From a virus, in the IMG/VR virus record IMGVR_UViG_3300021424_000074, positions 1-45,804 of that record: 45,804 bases of DNA. The stretch is one strand, 5' to 3'. The notes beneath the pieces were generated by a model, which saw only the letters and a program-made list of their open reading frames with translations, was not told where the DNA came from and did not search any database. Of the stretch, positions 1 through 9,132 are shown one piece after another; position 1 is the stretch's first letter, and the number at the start of each line of letters is the position of its first letter. Position numbers and translations under genes: made by a program.

Positions 1-2
1 AA

Positions 3-2984
3 CCAAAAAAAGATTTAATAAAAAATTACACAGAACAAGAAATAAAAAAAATATTTGAAAAAGGTAAAATAAAACTAGGTAACAATACTAATTCTAGTTT
101 TTATATGCCAACAAGTGGAGACATAAACAATGAAAATAGATCAATAATAAATAATTCTTATTTTGAATATCTTATTTTTGATAAAGATTCATTAATTGAC
201 CAATCTAATAAAGTCTATATGATGATCCCATCATGTGGAGGTATACCTTTTAATCAGGCAAATTACGAATGTTTTACAATAGATAAAAAATTAAATCAAG
301 AAGTAAAAGATAATAGTTCCATATATAATGGTACAATAAGAAGTTTTTGGGGATGCTCTCAATTTGGTTATTTTGATAATAATTCTTTAAAAAAACCAAG
401 CATTTTTGAAGAACTTAATTATTTGGGTACCGATTACCAATCTGTAACACAAATTTTTTCTGCGTTTGACAAATCAAAATTAGATGATTTTGAATCATTA
501 TTTTTACAATTCTGTGAACCAAACCCAATCACGACAAATTCAATTATACAAAACGAAAATACAATTGAAAAAACAAGAAATTCAGGACTTAAACAATTAA
601 AATTTGTTTTAAAGGATTTATTTACCATTAAAGAAAGTGAACTAACACTTTCAAACCAACAAAATAATGATGGGGAACTTTTGGCACAAAAACAAGTATT
701 TAACCTAACTCAAAAAATAAAAACGTTTTCTAAATATGATTTAATACTAAAAATAGGTAATTCCGGACAATTTGATAGAAGACTCTTTGGTAGTCTAGCA
801 AATAATACCTCATTAAAACCACAAAATCCAATAGTACCGATTGGAAATGGTTATAAAAAAGGAACACTTCCAGGTGACGGAACATCTGTAAATCTATTGC
901 AAAGTAAAGTATCAAATAAAGATGCATGGGAATCATTATATTTAAATGTTGGTTTTTATGTTAAAGACATTTCTTTTGAAGGCGTTGAATACTCAACATA
1001 TACCGATACAGGATCAACAATTTTTGACTTTTTTATTGATAACAATATTGAGTTTAATAAAAGTAACGTTGAGGTTTATTCTAAATTAATAAAAATATAT
1101 TCAACACAAAAAAATAAAAAACTCCTTAATAATGAAACTTATGGTAACACTGAGTTTATAAGTGAGTTAGAAACTTTTTTATTAGAAAAAAATAAAATAT
1201 TAGATGATAGTGTTGTAGAAGTTTTTACTTATTTAAATAAAAATTTACCGACAGTTACTGTAAATAATAAAAACACAAAATCAACATTAGATGGTAACGT
1301 ATCTAAATTAAGTATATATAATACATTTCAAGCATTTAACGACAAATGGATTGCTGGGAGTGATTTAACAACAAGAACAATTTTTGAAGACTTTTTGTTT
1401 CATGATCCCGCAAACCACGATATTGGTGATGAGTTACAGGTTGATGTTTTAGCAATAAAAGATATGTTAAAAAATAGCGATCCTGCCACAGACATACTTT
1501 TAATAATTGGTTCTATTTTAAAATCGGCTGGAGATTTACTTTTCTTTTCAATGCCGGCGTACATTAACTTTTATGGTATTAATAACGCTACAAAAACACC
1601 AAACCCACAGAATATTGACGTACCAAATTCACTATTTGGTACTTGGACAAACGTTAATTATTTAGACTCAAGGCCCAAATTTTTGTGTGTTTATGTCGGT
1701 AAAGAATCTGAAAGACCCGTTTCTAAAGAAAATGAATTCATGTTATATGCCGACGATAGTTTTGATTTAAGAAACCCAACAACCAACCCAAATAGAATTG
1801 AAGTAGATAAGCAAAATATATCACTTTCTAATAAAGTGGTTGCCTTTAATGTAGATTTTGGTATAAGAAATCAAAATATGTTTACAAACATAAATGTAAA
1901 TATGAATGATAAAAAACCAACTAATGCAACTTTTTTAGTAAACGATCAATTAGCAAATGGTGTTAATGGAGATAAAATAGCACAACAAACAACATCATTA
2001 TATAGTCTTTATAAGTCCATGAGTTATTCTTGTACTGTAGAATCTTTAGGTAATGTTATGATACAACCACTCATGTATTTTAATTTAAGACACGTTCCAT
2101 TATTTTATGGGCCTTATTACATTTACAAAGTAAAACATACAATAAGGGAGGGAGAATTTAAAACAAGTTTTGATGGTTCTAGGATGCCAAAATATGCTTT
2201 ACCACAACCAGATAGTTTAGGAACATTTATAAAAATAAATTATTTAGAAAATTTTAAATCTGAAATATTAAAGGCGGGTAGTGACACGGTTGTCGAAGAA
2301 ACCACACCGACAATTTTAGATCCAGAAAGAGCAGCTGAAAGAGAAAATTTAGTACCAAACGATAACGAACAATGTCAAATAAAAATTATTGAAAAATATA
2401 AAACATTAGAAGAAGACCCTATTAGACGAGGTACTATGACGTTTGAAGATTTAAAAAATTTAATAAACGAAAACGTATCTTTAGATAGGTCAATAAAAAC
2501 ACTTTTATTTACTATTGTCATAACTAGAACAACAAATTTAGTTCAAAATGAGTTAATACAAATATTAAATAATAACTTAACTGAAGTTAGGGCAACAAAC
2601 GAATGGCCCGATAGATCCGATCTAAACAAGTGGGTTTGTTATAATAATGGAGTTGAGGCTGTACCATATTTTTCTTTTGATCAACTTAAAGACTCGATAT
2701 TATTAACAAGAGATTGGTTCAAAAATGTATTACCTATTATATCAGAATTGAACGCATTAAATAAACAAGTTAATTTAACTCAAGAAGAAGTTGAACAAAT
2801 AACATTATCACAAGCAATAATTTCATATTGGGACACAATTTTAGGTTTTGGACCACCACCATTAAGTGCAAACGAAATAAAAACAATTATAGATACAAAC
2901 TTACAAAATGAGAGGTTACCAAAAGTAGCCTTTGACAATTATAAATATAACGTTAAAAGGGCTCAAAAGTATTTTCCATTTTAA
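3..2984 (+). CDS. Baseplate hub-like tail protein, 5'-partial
   Basis: The reading frame is open from the left edge of the window, so the visible 993 residues probably lack the true N-terminus; the first ATG at 105 has coding-like sequence in frame before it. Near visible residues 680-740 lies a segment with LGNVMIQP, then VPLFYGPYYIYKVKHTI, then FKTSFDGSRMPKY. This order (low-relief surface, F-x-G-x-Y-x-I-x-K-V-x-H, T-x-F-x-G-x-R) is what I know from hub/needle proteins of contractile tails. The rest shows no recognised domain and no signal peptide or membrane segment. The role inferred is structural, in the baseplate hub or tail end. A small unknown gene follows after 38 bp. Confidence that it is a real structural gene is high; the hub assignment is moderate. 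Confidence 0.6.
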   Translation, partial: PKKDLIKNYTEQEIKKIFEKGKIKLGNNTNSSFYMPTSGDINNENRSIINNSYFEYLIFDKDSLIDQSNKVYMMIPSCGGIPFNQANYECFTIDKKLNQEVKDNSSIYNGTIRSFWGCSQFGYFDNNSLKKPSIFEELNYLGTDYQSVTQIFSAFDKSKLDDFESLFLQFCEPNPITTNSIIQNENTIEKTRNSGLKQLKFVLKDLFTIKESELTLSNQQNNDGELLAQKQVFNLTQKIKTFSKYDLILKIGNSGQFDRRLFGSLANNTSLKPQNPIVPIGNGYKKGTLPGDGTSVNLLQSKVSNKDAWESLYLNVGFYVKDISFEGVEYSTYTDTGSTIFDFFIDNNIEFNKSNVEVYSKLIKIYSTQKNKKLLNNETYGNTEFISELETFLLEKNKILDDSVVEVFTYLNKNLPTVTVNNKNTKSTLDGNVSKLSIYNTFQAFNDKWIAGSDLTTRTIFEDFLFHDPANHDIGDELQVDVLAIKDMLKNSDPATDILLIIGSILKSAGDLLFFSMPAYINFYGINNATKTPNPQNIDVPNSLFGTWTNVNYLDSRPKFLCVYVGKESERPVSKENEFMLYADDSFDLRNPTTNPNRIEVDKQNISLSNKVVAFNVDFGIRNQNMFTNINVNMNDKKPTNATFLVNDQLANGVNGDKIAQQTTSLYSLYKSMSYSCTVESLGNVMIQPLMYFNLRHVPLFYGPYYIYKVKHTIREGEFKTSFDGSRMPKYALPQPDSLGTFIKINYLENFKSEILKAGSDTVVEETTPTILDPERAAERENLVPNDNEQCQIKIIEKYKTLEEDPIRRGTMTFEDLKNLINENVSLDRSIKTLLFTIVITRTTNLVQNELIQILNNNLTEVRATNEWPDRSDLNKWVCYNNGVEAVPYFSFDQLKDSILLTRDWFKNVLPIISELNALNKQVNLTQEEVEQITLSQAIISYWDTILGFGPPPLSANEIKTIIDTNLQNERLPKVAFDNYKYNVKRAQKYFPF

Positions 2985-3000
2985 TTTTTTACTTCTTTGA

Positions 3001-3015
3001 TATATTTATATATAA
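3001..3015 (+). promoter_or_regulatory. Late-promoter-like motif
   Basis: TATATTTATATATAA lies 8-22 bases before the start of the 74-residue gene, in the short gap after the hub-like gene. It matches the motif family TATTTATwAATAAA seen before many genes here. AT-richness makes chance matches common. Confidence 0.35.
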
Positions 3016-3022
3016 AAAAGTT

Positions 3023-3247
3023 ATGAGCGTAAAAAAATTACTTGATGATTATCTTAGAAAGGATACTAAGATTACGGAAAAACAAATAGACCCTGACCAT
3101 AAACAAGTTTGTGATTTGGATACAGGTGAATGTTATACCGTTAGAATGAAAGACGGTCTTATTGAAAGATTCGACAACACAATGAAGACTAATAGAACAT
3201 TAAGAGTTGAAACACCACAAGGAGTTAAAACATTATTAAACGGGTAA
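3023..3247 (+). CDS. Small hypothetical protein, 74 aa
   Basis: I do not recognise this protein. It is 74 residues, hydrophilic, with two cysteines five residues apart in CDLDTGEC around residues 31-37, followed by a segment that looks like short beta strands (YTVRMKDGLIERF). There is no membrane segment. It sits between the hub-like protein and the Pro-rich head-type protein on the same strand, with 11 bp to the next gene, so the two are probably co-transcribed from the motif at 3001. The start ATG is preceded by an AT-rich leader without a Shine-Dalgarno sequence, as for most genes here. It is likely a late gene of unknown function. Confidence 0.6.
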   Translation: MSVKKLLDDYLRKDTKITEKQIDPDHKQVCDLDTGECYTVRMKDGLIERFDNTMKTNRTLRVETPQGVKTLLNG

Positions 3248-3258
3248 AAAAAAATTAA

Positions 3259-3936
3259 ATGATTTCAGAAAAAAAGATTTTAGAAGAATTAAGAAGATTT
3301 AATGAAATAAATAAATATATTCTTAATGAACAAGAACCACCCCCACCCCCACCACCAGCAGGAGATGCGGGAGCAGTGCCGCCACCTCCAGCAGGAGATG
3401 CGGGTGCACCACCACCCCCACCACCAGCAGGAGATGCGGGAGCACCACCAGCAGGAGGCGCTGAAGAAATCCCTGAGCCTGTTGATGTTGCAAATGATCC
3501 CGATGTTGAAGAGGTCGATACAGAAGAGAAAAAAGAAGGTGAAGAAGAAACTGAAGAAATCGATATCACTGATTTAATTACCGCACAACAAGAAATTAAA
3601 GATAAACAAGATACCTTTATGGATGATATGTTTAAGAGATTAGACGATTTACAATCAAAACTTGAAAACATGGATCAAATTATGAGTAAGATTAGTTCGT
3701 TAGAAACTAAATTTGACAGGTACAGAGAAAAAACACCTGAAGAAAGATTAGAACTTAGGTCTTTAGATTCATACCCATACAATCAAAAACTTACAGACTT
3801 TTTTGATGATAAAAAAGTAGATATGGAAAAAACAGGTAAGAATGAATATATTTTAACATCTGACGAGGTTGAAAATTTTTCACCTAATGAAATTAAAAAA
3901 ACTTTTAATAGTTACAACAACGAAGAGGAAATGTAA
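3259..3936 (+). CDS. Pro/Ala/Gly-rich protein with capsid-targeting-like N-terminus
   Basis: The 225-residue product has three parts. Residues 1-24 form a charged helix ending in ILNE, which fits the (I/L)xE cleavage consensus of T4-type prohead proteases and resembles the N-termini of three other proteins in this window. Residues 27-67 are a low-complexity stretch of Pro runs separated by AGDAGA. Residues 68-225 are acidic and then strongly helical, with a likely coiled coil around 110-155 (MDDMFKRLDDLQSKLENMDQ). No catalytic motif is visible. I infer a head-internal, scaffold or core-associated protein; a tail or chaperone role is possible. It is the last gene before the terminator at 3944. 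The Pro-rich part has a much higher GC content than its surroundings. Confidence 0.6.
   Translation: MISEKKILEELRRFNEINKYILNEQEPPPPPPPAGDAGAVPPPPAGDAGAPPPPPPAGDAGAPPAGGAEEIPEPVDVANDPDVEEVDTEEKKEGEEETEEIDITDLITAQQEIKDKQDTFMDDMFKRLDDLQSKLENMDQIMSKISSLETKFDRYREKTPEERLELRSLDSYPYNQKLTDFFDDKKVDMEKTGKNEYILTSDEVENFSPNEIKKTFNSYNNEEEM
3337..3459 (+). repeat. Pro-run / AGDAGA coding repeat
   Basis: Three to four imperfect units of a Pro run followed by AGDAGA are encoded, with near-identical DNA (ccagcaggagatgcggg recurs three times). The stretch is GC-rich and low-complexity in an AT-rich genome. It is likely a flexible spacer between the N-terminal peptide and the coiled-coil part, and may vary in length by slippage or recombination. 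Confidence 0.75.
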
Positions 3937-3943
3937 AAATAAT

Positions 3944-3968
3944 AAGGGACCAACAAGGTCCCTTTTTT
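3944..3968 (+). terminator. Rho-independent terminator
   Basis: An 8-bp stem (AAGGGACC / GGTCCCTT) with a five-base loop is followed by a run of T. It lies just after the Pro-rich protein gene and directly before the promoter of the gp32-like gene, separating the structural and replication units. Confidence 0.85.
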
Positions 3969-3969
3969 A

Positions 3970-4000
3970 TTTGACATTCTAACAAAATCACTTATAATTG
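3970..4000 (+). promoter_or_regulatory. Promoter of replication operon
   Basis: Two readings overlap here. TTGACA (3971-3976) and TATAAT (3993-3998) are 16 bp apart, a full match to the sigma-70 consensus. TTTG (3970-3973) and TATAATTG (3993-4000) are 19 bp apart, a near match to the Bacteroidota pattern TTTG / TAnnTTTG. Either way it is the best host-type promoter on the + strand and lies about 40 bases before the gp32-like gene. Confidence 0.7.
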
Positions 4001-4037
4001 TTATAGATAAAAGAGTTAAAAATTAAAAACAAAATCT

Positions 4038-4892
4038 ATGGCAAATTCAATTGACGCAGTACTAGCACAGTACGAAAAGAATTCACAACCAAGTGGTTCA
4101 CAGAGACAAAACATCTCACAAGAAGACAGAATGAAAAAGTATTTTTCAGCAATTCTTCAAAAAAATGAAAAATCAGCACAAAAAAGAATTAGAGTGTTAC
4201 CTACAAAAGATGGTTCTTCACCATTTGTTGAGGTTTGGTATCATGAGATTCAAGTTAATGGGCAATGGGTTAAGTTGTACGACCCTGAAAAAAATGACAA
4301 CGAAAGATCCCCTTTAACAGAAGTTTATAATGAACTTATTTCAACAGGTAAAAAAGAAGATAAAGAATTGGCTTCACAATACCGTTCACGTTTATTTTAC
4401 ATCGTAAAGGTTATTGATAGAAATAACGAACAAGATGGTGTTAAATTTTGGAGATTCAAACACAATTACAAACAAGAAGGTGTGTTAGATAAAATTCTCC
4501 CTATTTGGAAAGCAAAAGGTGACGTAACTGATTCAGAAAAAGGTAGAGACCTTATTATTGAACTTATTAAAGCAAAAACACCACAAGGTAAAGAGTATAC
4601 AGTTGTTCAAACAATTATGTATGACGATCCAGCACCATTACACACAGATAAAGAAATTATGGAAGGTTGGTTACAAGATGAGTTAACTTGGAAAGATGTT
4701 TATTCTAAAAAACCTGTCGAGTATTTAGAGGCGGTTGCAGTTGGGGAGACACCTATGTGGAACTCTGAACTTAAAAAATATGTTTACGGTGAAGAAGCAG
4801 AAATCTCATTAGGTGGTGGAACACAAAAAGAAGAAACACATATTGTTGACCCACAAGCGGATGAAGATCCATCAGAAGAATTACCTTTTTAA
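4038..4892 (+). CDS. ssDNA-binding protein, T4 gp32-like
   Basis: This 284-residue protein looks like the T4 gp32 family, which coats single-stranded DNA in replication and recombination. The central part (residues about 35-240) has the OB-fold-like order of the family, including RIRVLP, FVEVWYHEIQ and KFWRFKHNYKQEGVLDK. The C-terminus is acidic and ends in EELPF, the type of tail by which single-strand-binding proteins recruit partners. T4 gp32 binds zinc through Cys/His residues; this protein has no cysteine, so that zinc site is absent. The start gives MANSID, an N-terminus of the type common here, and lies behind a strong host-type promoter. It heads a replication operon with a small unknown gene and the UvsX-like gene. 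Confidence 0.85.
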   Translation: MANSIDAVLAQYEKNSQPSGSQRQNISQEDRMKKYFSAILQKNEKSAQKRIRVLPTKDGSSPFVEVWYHEIQVNGQWVKLYDPEKNDNERSPLTEVYNELISTGKKEDKELASQYRSRLFYIVKVIDRNNEQDGVKFWRFKHNYKQEGVLDKILPIWKAKGDVTDSEKGRDLIIELIKAKTPQGKEYTVVQTIMYDDPAPLHTDKEIMEGWLQDELTWKDVYSKKPVEYLEAVAVGETPMWNSELKKYVYGEEAEISLGGGTQKEETHIVDPQADEDPSEELPF

Positions 4893-4903
4893 TTCAAAAT
4901 ATT

Positions 4904-5188
4904 ATGAATAAGATATCAGAAAAAATGTATGAAGCCCTGACCTTGAAATATAGGTCAGAAATGGCTGAAGTGGAGGCAACACTTTTAATTTACTTCAATA
5001 ATTCTGTCGGTATTGGAGAACATCCTCAACATTTAGAGGAAATGGATAAGCTTGTTGAAAAAATGACAAACGCAAAAGATAAACTTGAAATGTTGGAAAC
5101 AGTATACAAATACAATGTCAAAAGAGAGGACAAGTTTGAAGTAACAGAAGACATGTTAAAAGTTTTGAATGAACAAAAAGTGGAATGA
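4904..5188 (+). CDS. Small hypothetical protein between gp32-like and UvsX-like genes
   Basis: The 94-residue product is predicted to be almost entirely helical and charged (KYRSEMAEVEATLLIYF, then HLEEMDKLVEKMTNAKDKLEMLE), consistent with a helical hairpin or coiled coil. I do not recognise the family. It starts 11 bp after the gp32-like stop and its TGA is one base from the ATG of the UvsX-like gene, so the three are surely translated from one message. Its position between a single-strand-binding protein and a recombinase suggests a role in replication or recombination, such as a mediator, but nothing in the sequence proves this. Confidence 0.7.
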   Translation: MNKISEKMYEALTLKYRSEMAEVEATLLIYFNNSVGIGEHPQHLEEMDKLVEKMTNAKDKLEMLETVYKYNVKREDKFEVTEDMLKVLNEQKVE

Positions 5189-5189
5189 G

Positions 5190-6197
5190 ATGGCAATTAA
5201 AAAAAATGATTTTAGTTCATTAAAAAAAAAGTTTTCCACATCTGCAAAATATAAACCACAAAGGTTTTTTGATTTAGGAGAACCTTTTTTAGATGCGGTT
5301 GGTTTACCTGGACCTGCAATGGGGCACATCAATATGTTTTTAGGACATAGTGATACAGGTAAAACCACGGCTTTAATTAAAACTGCGGTTGATGCACAAA
5401 AGAAAGGAATTCTTCCTGTGTTTATTATTACTGAACAAAAATGGTCTTTTGAACACGCGAAACTTATGGGATTTGAATGTGAGGAAGTTGTTGATACTGA
5501 AACAGGAGAGTTAGAGTGGGACGGATTTTATATATTTAATAATAACTTTGACTACATTGAACAAATTACAGATTACATTAATGATTTGTTAGATGCACAA
5601 GAAAAAGGTGATTTAGATTATTCACTTTGTATTATGTGGGATTCTGTTGGTTCTGTTCCTTGTAAGATGACCTATGAAGGTAAAGGAGGTAAACAACACA
5701 ATGCAAGTGTTTTGGCCGACAAGATTGGTATGGGAATCAACCAAAGAATATCAGGTTCACGAAAAGCGGATTCAAAATATGAAAACACTTTGATTATTGT
5801 GAATCAGCCTTGGGTAGAATTACCTGATAATCCATTTGGTCAACCTAAGATCAAGGCAAAAGGTGGAGAGGCTATTTGGTTAAACTCATCCTTAGTTTTC
5901 TTGTTTGGAAATCAAAAAGGCGCAGGGACAACAAAGATTACAGCAACAAAAGACAAAAGAACTGTAAAGTTTGCATCAAGGACAAAAGTATCTGTAATGA
6001 AAAACCACATCAACGGACTCGGTTTTGAGGATGGTAAAATTATCGTAACACCACATGGGTTTTTACCAGGTAAAGAAGCATCTGAAGAAAAGGCATCCAT
6101 TGAACAATACAAAAAAGATTATGCTGAGTATTGGAAAGAAATCATTGGTGTTGATGGTGACTTTGATCTAAAAGCAGAAAAAGAAGAAGTAGAATAG
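5190..6197 (+). CDS. uvsX: UvsX/RecA-like recombinase
   Basis: The 335-residue protein is a RecA-fold ATPase of the T4 UvsX type, which forms filaments on ssDNA and drives strand exchange for recombination-dependent replication. The Walker A motif GHSDTGKTT is at residues 52-60 and the Walker B strand LCIMWDSVG ends at Asp151. A later NQPW segment and an FASRTKVSVMKNH segment fit the family core. The acidic, lysine-rich C-terminus (FDLKAEKEEVE) is typical. I chose ATG 5190 (MAIKKND) because it lies directly after the preceding stop; a second ATG at 5169 would overlap the upstream gene by 20 bases. It is followed by the exonuclease gene after 24 bp. Confidence 0.85.
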   Translation: MAIKKNDFSSLKKKFSTSAKYKPQRFFDLGEPFLDAVGLPGPAMGHINMFLGHSDTGKTTALIKTAVDAQKKGILPVFIITEQKWSFEHAKLMGFECEEVVDTETGELEWDGFYIFNNNFDYIEQITDYINDLLDAQEKGDLDYSLCIMWDSVGSVPCKMTYEGKGGKQHNASVLADKIGMGINQRISGSRKADSKYENTLIIVNQPWVELPDNPFGQPKIKAKGGEAIWLNSSLVFLFGNQKGAGTTKITATKDKRTVKFASRTKVSVMKNHINGLGFEDGKIIVTPHGFLPGKEASEEKASIEQYKKDYAEYWKEIIGVDGDFDLKAEKEEVE

Positions 6198-6221
6198 TAA
6201 GAACCCTGTAAGTTTACAGAA

Positions 6222-7229
6222 ATGACAAAAACCCTATTAGTAGACGGGAATAATTTATTAAAAATTGGTTTTCACGGAGTTAAAGATTACTTTAACGGTA
6301 CTGAACACGTAGGAGGTATTTGGCATTTCCTTAACACATTACGTAGGTTTATAAACGAAGAAAACTTCAACAAGGTTGTTGTATTTTGGGACGGAGAACT
6401 TTCAACATCCCAACGAAGATTACTCTACCCAAAATACAAACTTAACCGAAAAGGCGTAACAGATGACTTCAAAGAAGAATCATTTGGAAAACAAAAACAA
6501 AGAGTAAAACAATACTTGGAGGAAATGTTTGTTAGACAAATTGAATTTGAAAATTCTGAAGCGGACGACCTAATCGCCTATTATTGTAAAATAGCTAAAG
6601 ACGAATCTAAAACCATTTTTAGTGGTGATAGAGACCTCACACAACTTATCTCGGAAGACGTAACCCTTTATTCACCTAATACCAAAAAGTATTATAAGAA
6701 TGGAGATAAAATCAAAATACATGAAATAGAGATTCCCCACTACAATGTTAAAACATATAAGATATTATCTGGTGATAAATCGGATAATATAGATGGTATC
6801 TATTACTTAGGTGAAAAAACATTAATCAAACTATTTCCTGAGATACTTGATAAAGAGGTTAGTTTTTCGGATATTTTACAAAAAAGTGAAAAATTACTAA
6901 AAGAACAAAAAGATAATACCGTCTTAAAAAACCTATTAACAGGTAAAACAAAAGAAGGTATTTTTGGTGACGAGTTTTTTGAAATCAATAAAAAGATTGT
7001 GGATTTATCGGAACCACTTATCAGTGAAGAAGGAAAAGAATTAGTTGAATTATATTACTCTGAGTCATTGGATCCTGACGGAAGAGGATATAAGAACTTA
7101 ATTCGGATGATGATGGATGACGGATTATTTAAATACCTACCAAAAGGGGATGAACAGTGGGTATATTTTTTAAAACCATTTTTAAAGTTAACAAGAAAAG
7201 AAAAAACAAAGTTTAAAACAAAAAAGTAA
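6222..7229 (+). CDS. 5'-3' exonuclease, T4 RNase H / FEN-like
   Basis: The 335-residue protein matches the PIN/FEN nuclease family, which removes RNA primers and 5' flaps from lagging-strand fragments. Metal-binding acidic residues appear in the expected order: Asp8 in LLVDGNN, Asp57 in VFWDGE, Glu113-Asp115-Asp116 in SEADDLI, Asp136 and Asp138 in SGDRDLTQL, and Asp185 and Asp188 in LSGDKSDNI. The last is followed by the helix-hairpin-helix-like segment DGIYYLGEKTLIKLF, which binds duplex DNA. The length is close to that of T4 RNase H (305 residues). It is encoded between the UvsX-like gene and the helicase, so it belongs to the replication unit. Confidence 0.85.
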   Translation: MTKTLLVDGNNLLKIGFHGVKDYFNGTEHVGGIWHFLNTLRRFINEENFNKVVVFWDGELSTSQRRLLYPKYKLNRKGVTDDFKEESFGKQKQRVKQYLEEMFVRQIEFENSEADDLIAYYCKIAKDESKTIFSGDRDLTQLISEDVTLYSPNTKKYYKNGDKIKIHEIEIPHYNVKTYKILSGDKSDNIDGIYYLGEKTLIKLFPEILDKEVSFSDILQKSEKLLKEQKDNTVLKNLLTGKTKEGIFGDEFFEINKKIVDLSEPLISEEGKELVELYYSESLDPDGRGYKNLIRMMMDDGLFKYLPKGDEQWVYFLKPFLKLTRKEKTKFKTKK

Positions 7230-7233
7230 AATT

Positions 7234-7686
7234 ATGAAAGAGCAGAATGATGTAACAAAGGTTGAGTTTCTAATTACACTTAACAACAATTTTGTGGTTC
7301 AAAGATTCTTTAATGTAAAAGGGTATGTAGAAAAGGCTGAAAAATCAGTTGATTTGTATGACTACATTAAGTATCTATCTGAGTCACTTCAAACAAAATT
7401 AAAAAACAAGTGTATGGTTTATATGTTAGACAACAGATACCAAATTGAAGAAGACTCAAGCGTTTTAGAAACATCAAACACAGACGGACCCGAAGTATTT
7501 AATATTATTTTAAAGGTCGGAAATAAGACAATTTGTCATAGGGTAATTGATGCGAAATTGTACCCACCAAAGGTAAGATATACGCTGGATATACGACCAG
7601 ACATAAAAAACATTTTAAGAGAATTGACTGACATTTTATCAGACAAAAATTTATCTTACAACTATCTTAATTATTCGTTCGCTTAA
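7234..7686 (+). CDS. Hypothetical protein in replication operon, 150 aa
   Basis: I do not recognise this protein. It begins four bases after the exonuclease stop, so it is almost certainly co-transcribed and translationally coupled. The sequence suggests a mixed alpha/beta fold: strands around EFLITLNNNFVVQRFF and FNIILKVGNKTICHRVI, and helices around DLYDYIKYLSESLQTKL and IKNILRELTDILSD. There is no nucleotide-binding motif or membrane segment. Being between the 5'-3' exonuclease and the replicative helicase it could be a replication accessory protein, but that is only a guess from position. Confidence 0.65.
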   Translation: MKEQNDVTKVEFLITLNNNFVVQRFFNVKGYVEKAEKSVDLYDYIKYLSESLQTKLKNKCMVYMLDNRYQIEEDSSVLETSNTDGPEVFNIILKVGNKTICHRVIDAKLYPPKVRYTLDIRPDIKNILRELTDILSDKNLSYNYLNYSFA

Positions 7687-7687
7687 C

Positions 7688-7702
7688 TATATTTATCTAA
7701 AA
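7688..7702 (+). promoter_or_regulatory. Late-promoter-like motif before helicase
   Basis: TATATTTATCTAAAA in the 38-bp gap before the helicase gene matches the recurring motif of the window. It may provide a second start point within the replication unit. Confidence 0.3.
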
Positions 7703-7724
7703 CAAGGAACAAAATCTAAACATT

Positions 7725-9107
7725 ATGTCAGACAAAAAAAACTTCGGATACTTAGGAAATACTTTTCAAATTCAATTACTAAACAACATAATTACTTACA
7801 AAGATTTCTCTAATTCCATCATTCAAGTTATTGATCCTCATTATTTTGATAACCAATATTTTAAGATTATTTGTCAAATGATCAAAGAATATTATTCAAA
7901 ATATGAGCATACACCGACATTTGATACCCTTGAACAATTGACTAAGTCAGAAATCAGTTCACCGATGGCTCAAAAGAGCATTTTAGACACATTAGATCAG
8001 GTTAAGAACGTTTCAGACGAGGGTTCAATATTTGTTCAAGAAAAGTCTCTTAAATTCTGTAAACAACAAGAACTCCAAAAAGTAATGACCAAGGCTCAAT
8101 CAATCATCGATAAAGGTGATTTCGAGAGTTATGATAAGTTAGAAGAAATGGTAAGGGGAGCACTTCAAGTTGGTGAAGTAGATAAGGGAACTACTGATGT
8201 ATTTTTTAACCTTGATGAGGTATTGGATGAGGATTATAGACACCCAATTCCAATTGGTGTACCTGGTATTGACAACCTACTAAAAGGTGGTCTCGCTAAA
8301 GGTGAAATCGGTGTTATTTTAGCACCAACCGGTGTTGGTAAATCCACGTTCACAACAAAGATTGCTAACCACGCATTTAACTTAGGGTATAATGTTCTTC
8401 AGATATTTTTTGAAGACAACCCAAAAATTATCCAAAGAAAACACTTTACACTTTGGACAGGAATACACCCTGACGATCTTTCTGAAAATAGAAAAGAGGT
8501 AACAGAAAAAGTAAAAGAACTTCAATCATCTAGAAAAAACAAATTGATATTGAAAAAATTACCTTCTGATACTGTGACTATGAATCAGATTAAAAATCAA
8601 ATAAGAAAGATGGTTGCTGAAGGGATAAAAATTGATATGGTTATTTTAGACTATATTGATTGTGTGGTTCCTGACAGAGCATTAGGTGATGAATGGAAGA
8701 GTGAAGGATCAGTAATGCGAGGATTTGAAGCGATGTGTCATGAGTTGGATATTGCGGGATGGACTGCAACACAAGGTAACAGAAATTCAATATCATCGGA
8801 GGTTGTAACAACAGATCAGATGGGTGGTTCTATTAAAAAGGCACAAGTTGGACACGTTATTATTACGGTCGCAAAATCATTACAACAAAAAGAAATGAAC
8901 TTGGCAACAATTGCAATCACAAAATCAAGGATCGGTAAAGATGGAATTATATTTGAAAATTGTAAGTTCGATAACGGTATGTTAGAAATAGATACAGAAC
9001 AAAGTGTGACATTCTTAGGTCACGAAGAACAAAAAGAAGAAAAGAATAGGAACAGAATAAAAGAACTGTTGGAAAGAAAAAAACAAAAAGAACAACAAGA
9101 ATCTTAA
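7725..9107 (+). CDS. Replicative DNA helicase, gp41/DnaB-like
   Basis: The 460-residue protein is a hexameric RecA-fold helicase of the T4 gp41/DnaB group that unwinds DNA at the fork. Residues 1-170 are a helical N-terminal domain. The ATPase domain begins with PIGVPGIDNLLKGGLAKGE; Walker A APTGVGKST is at residues 200-208 and Walker B IDMVILDYID has Asp309. A conserved Gln follows in ATQGNR, and SKSLQQKEMNLATIAITKSR-like sequence near the C-terminus supplies the arginine region. The C-terminus is a Lys/Glu/Gln-rich tail. The length is near that of T4 gp41 (475 residues). No separate primase or DNA polymerase gene is in the window. Confidence 0.88.
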   Translation: MSDKKNFGYLGNTFQIQLLNNIITYKDFSNSIIQVIDPHYFDNQYFKIICQMIKEYYSKYEHTPTFDTLEQLTKSEISSPMAQKSILDTLDQVKNVSDEGSIFVQEKSLKFCKQQELQKVMTKAQSIIDKGDFESYDKLEEMVRGALQVGEVDKGTTDVFFNLDEVLDEDYRHPIPIGVPGIDNLLKGGLAKGEIGVILAPTGVGKSTFTTKIANHAFNLGYNVLQIFFEDNPKIIQRKHFTLWTGIHPDDLSENRKEVTEKVKELQSSRKNKLILKKLPSDTVTMNQIKNQIRKMVAEGIKIDMVILDYIDCVVPDRALGDEWKSEGSVMRGFEAMCHELDIAGWTATQGNRNSISSEVVTTDQMGGSIKKAQVGHVIITVAKSLQQKEMNLATIAITKSRIGKDGIIFENCKFDNGMLEIDTEQSVTFLGHEEQKEEKNRNRIKELLERKKQKEQQES

Positions 9108-9132
9108 AATAAATTATTAAATTTGAATAAAA

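Noticed and set aside
3255-3671. Long open frame on the minus strand opposite the Pro/Ala/Gly-rich protein gene
   Set aside because: It is rich in Ser, Pro and Gly because it mirrors the GC-rich repeat; it has no start context or neighbours on that strand, and the + strand protein has a clear domain plan.
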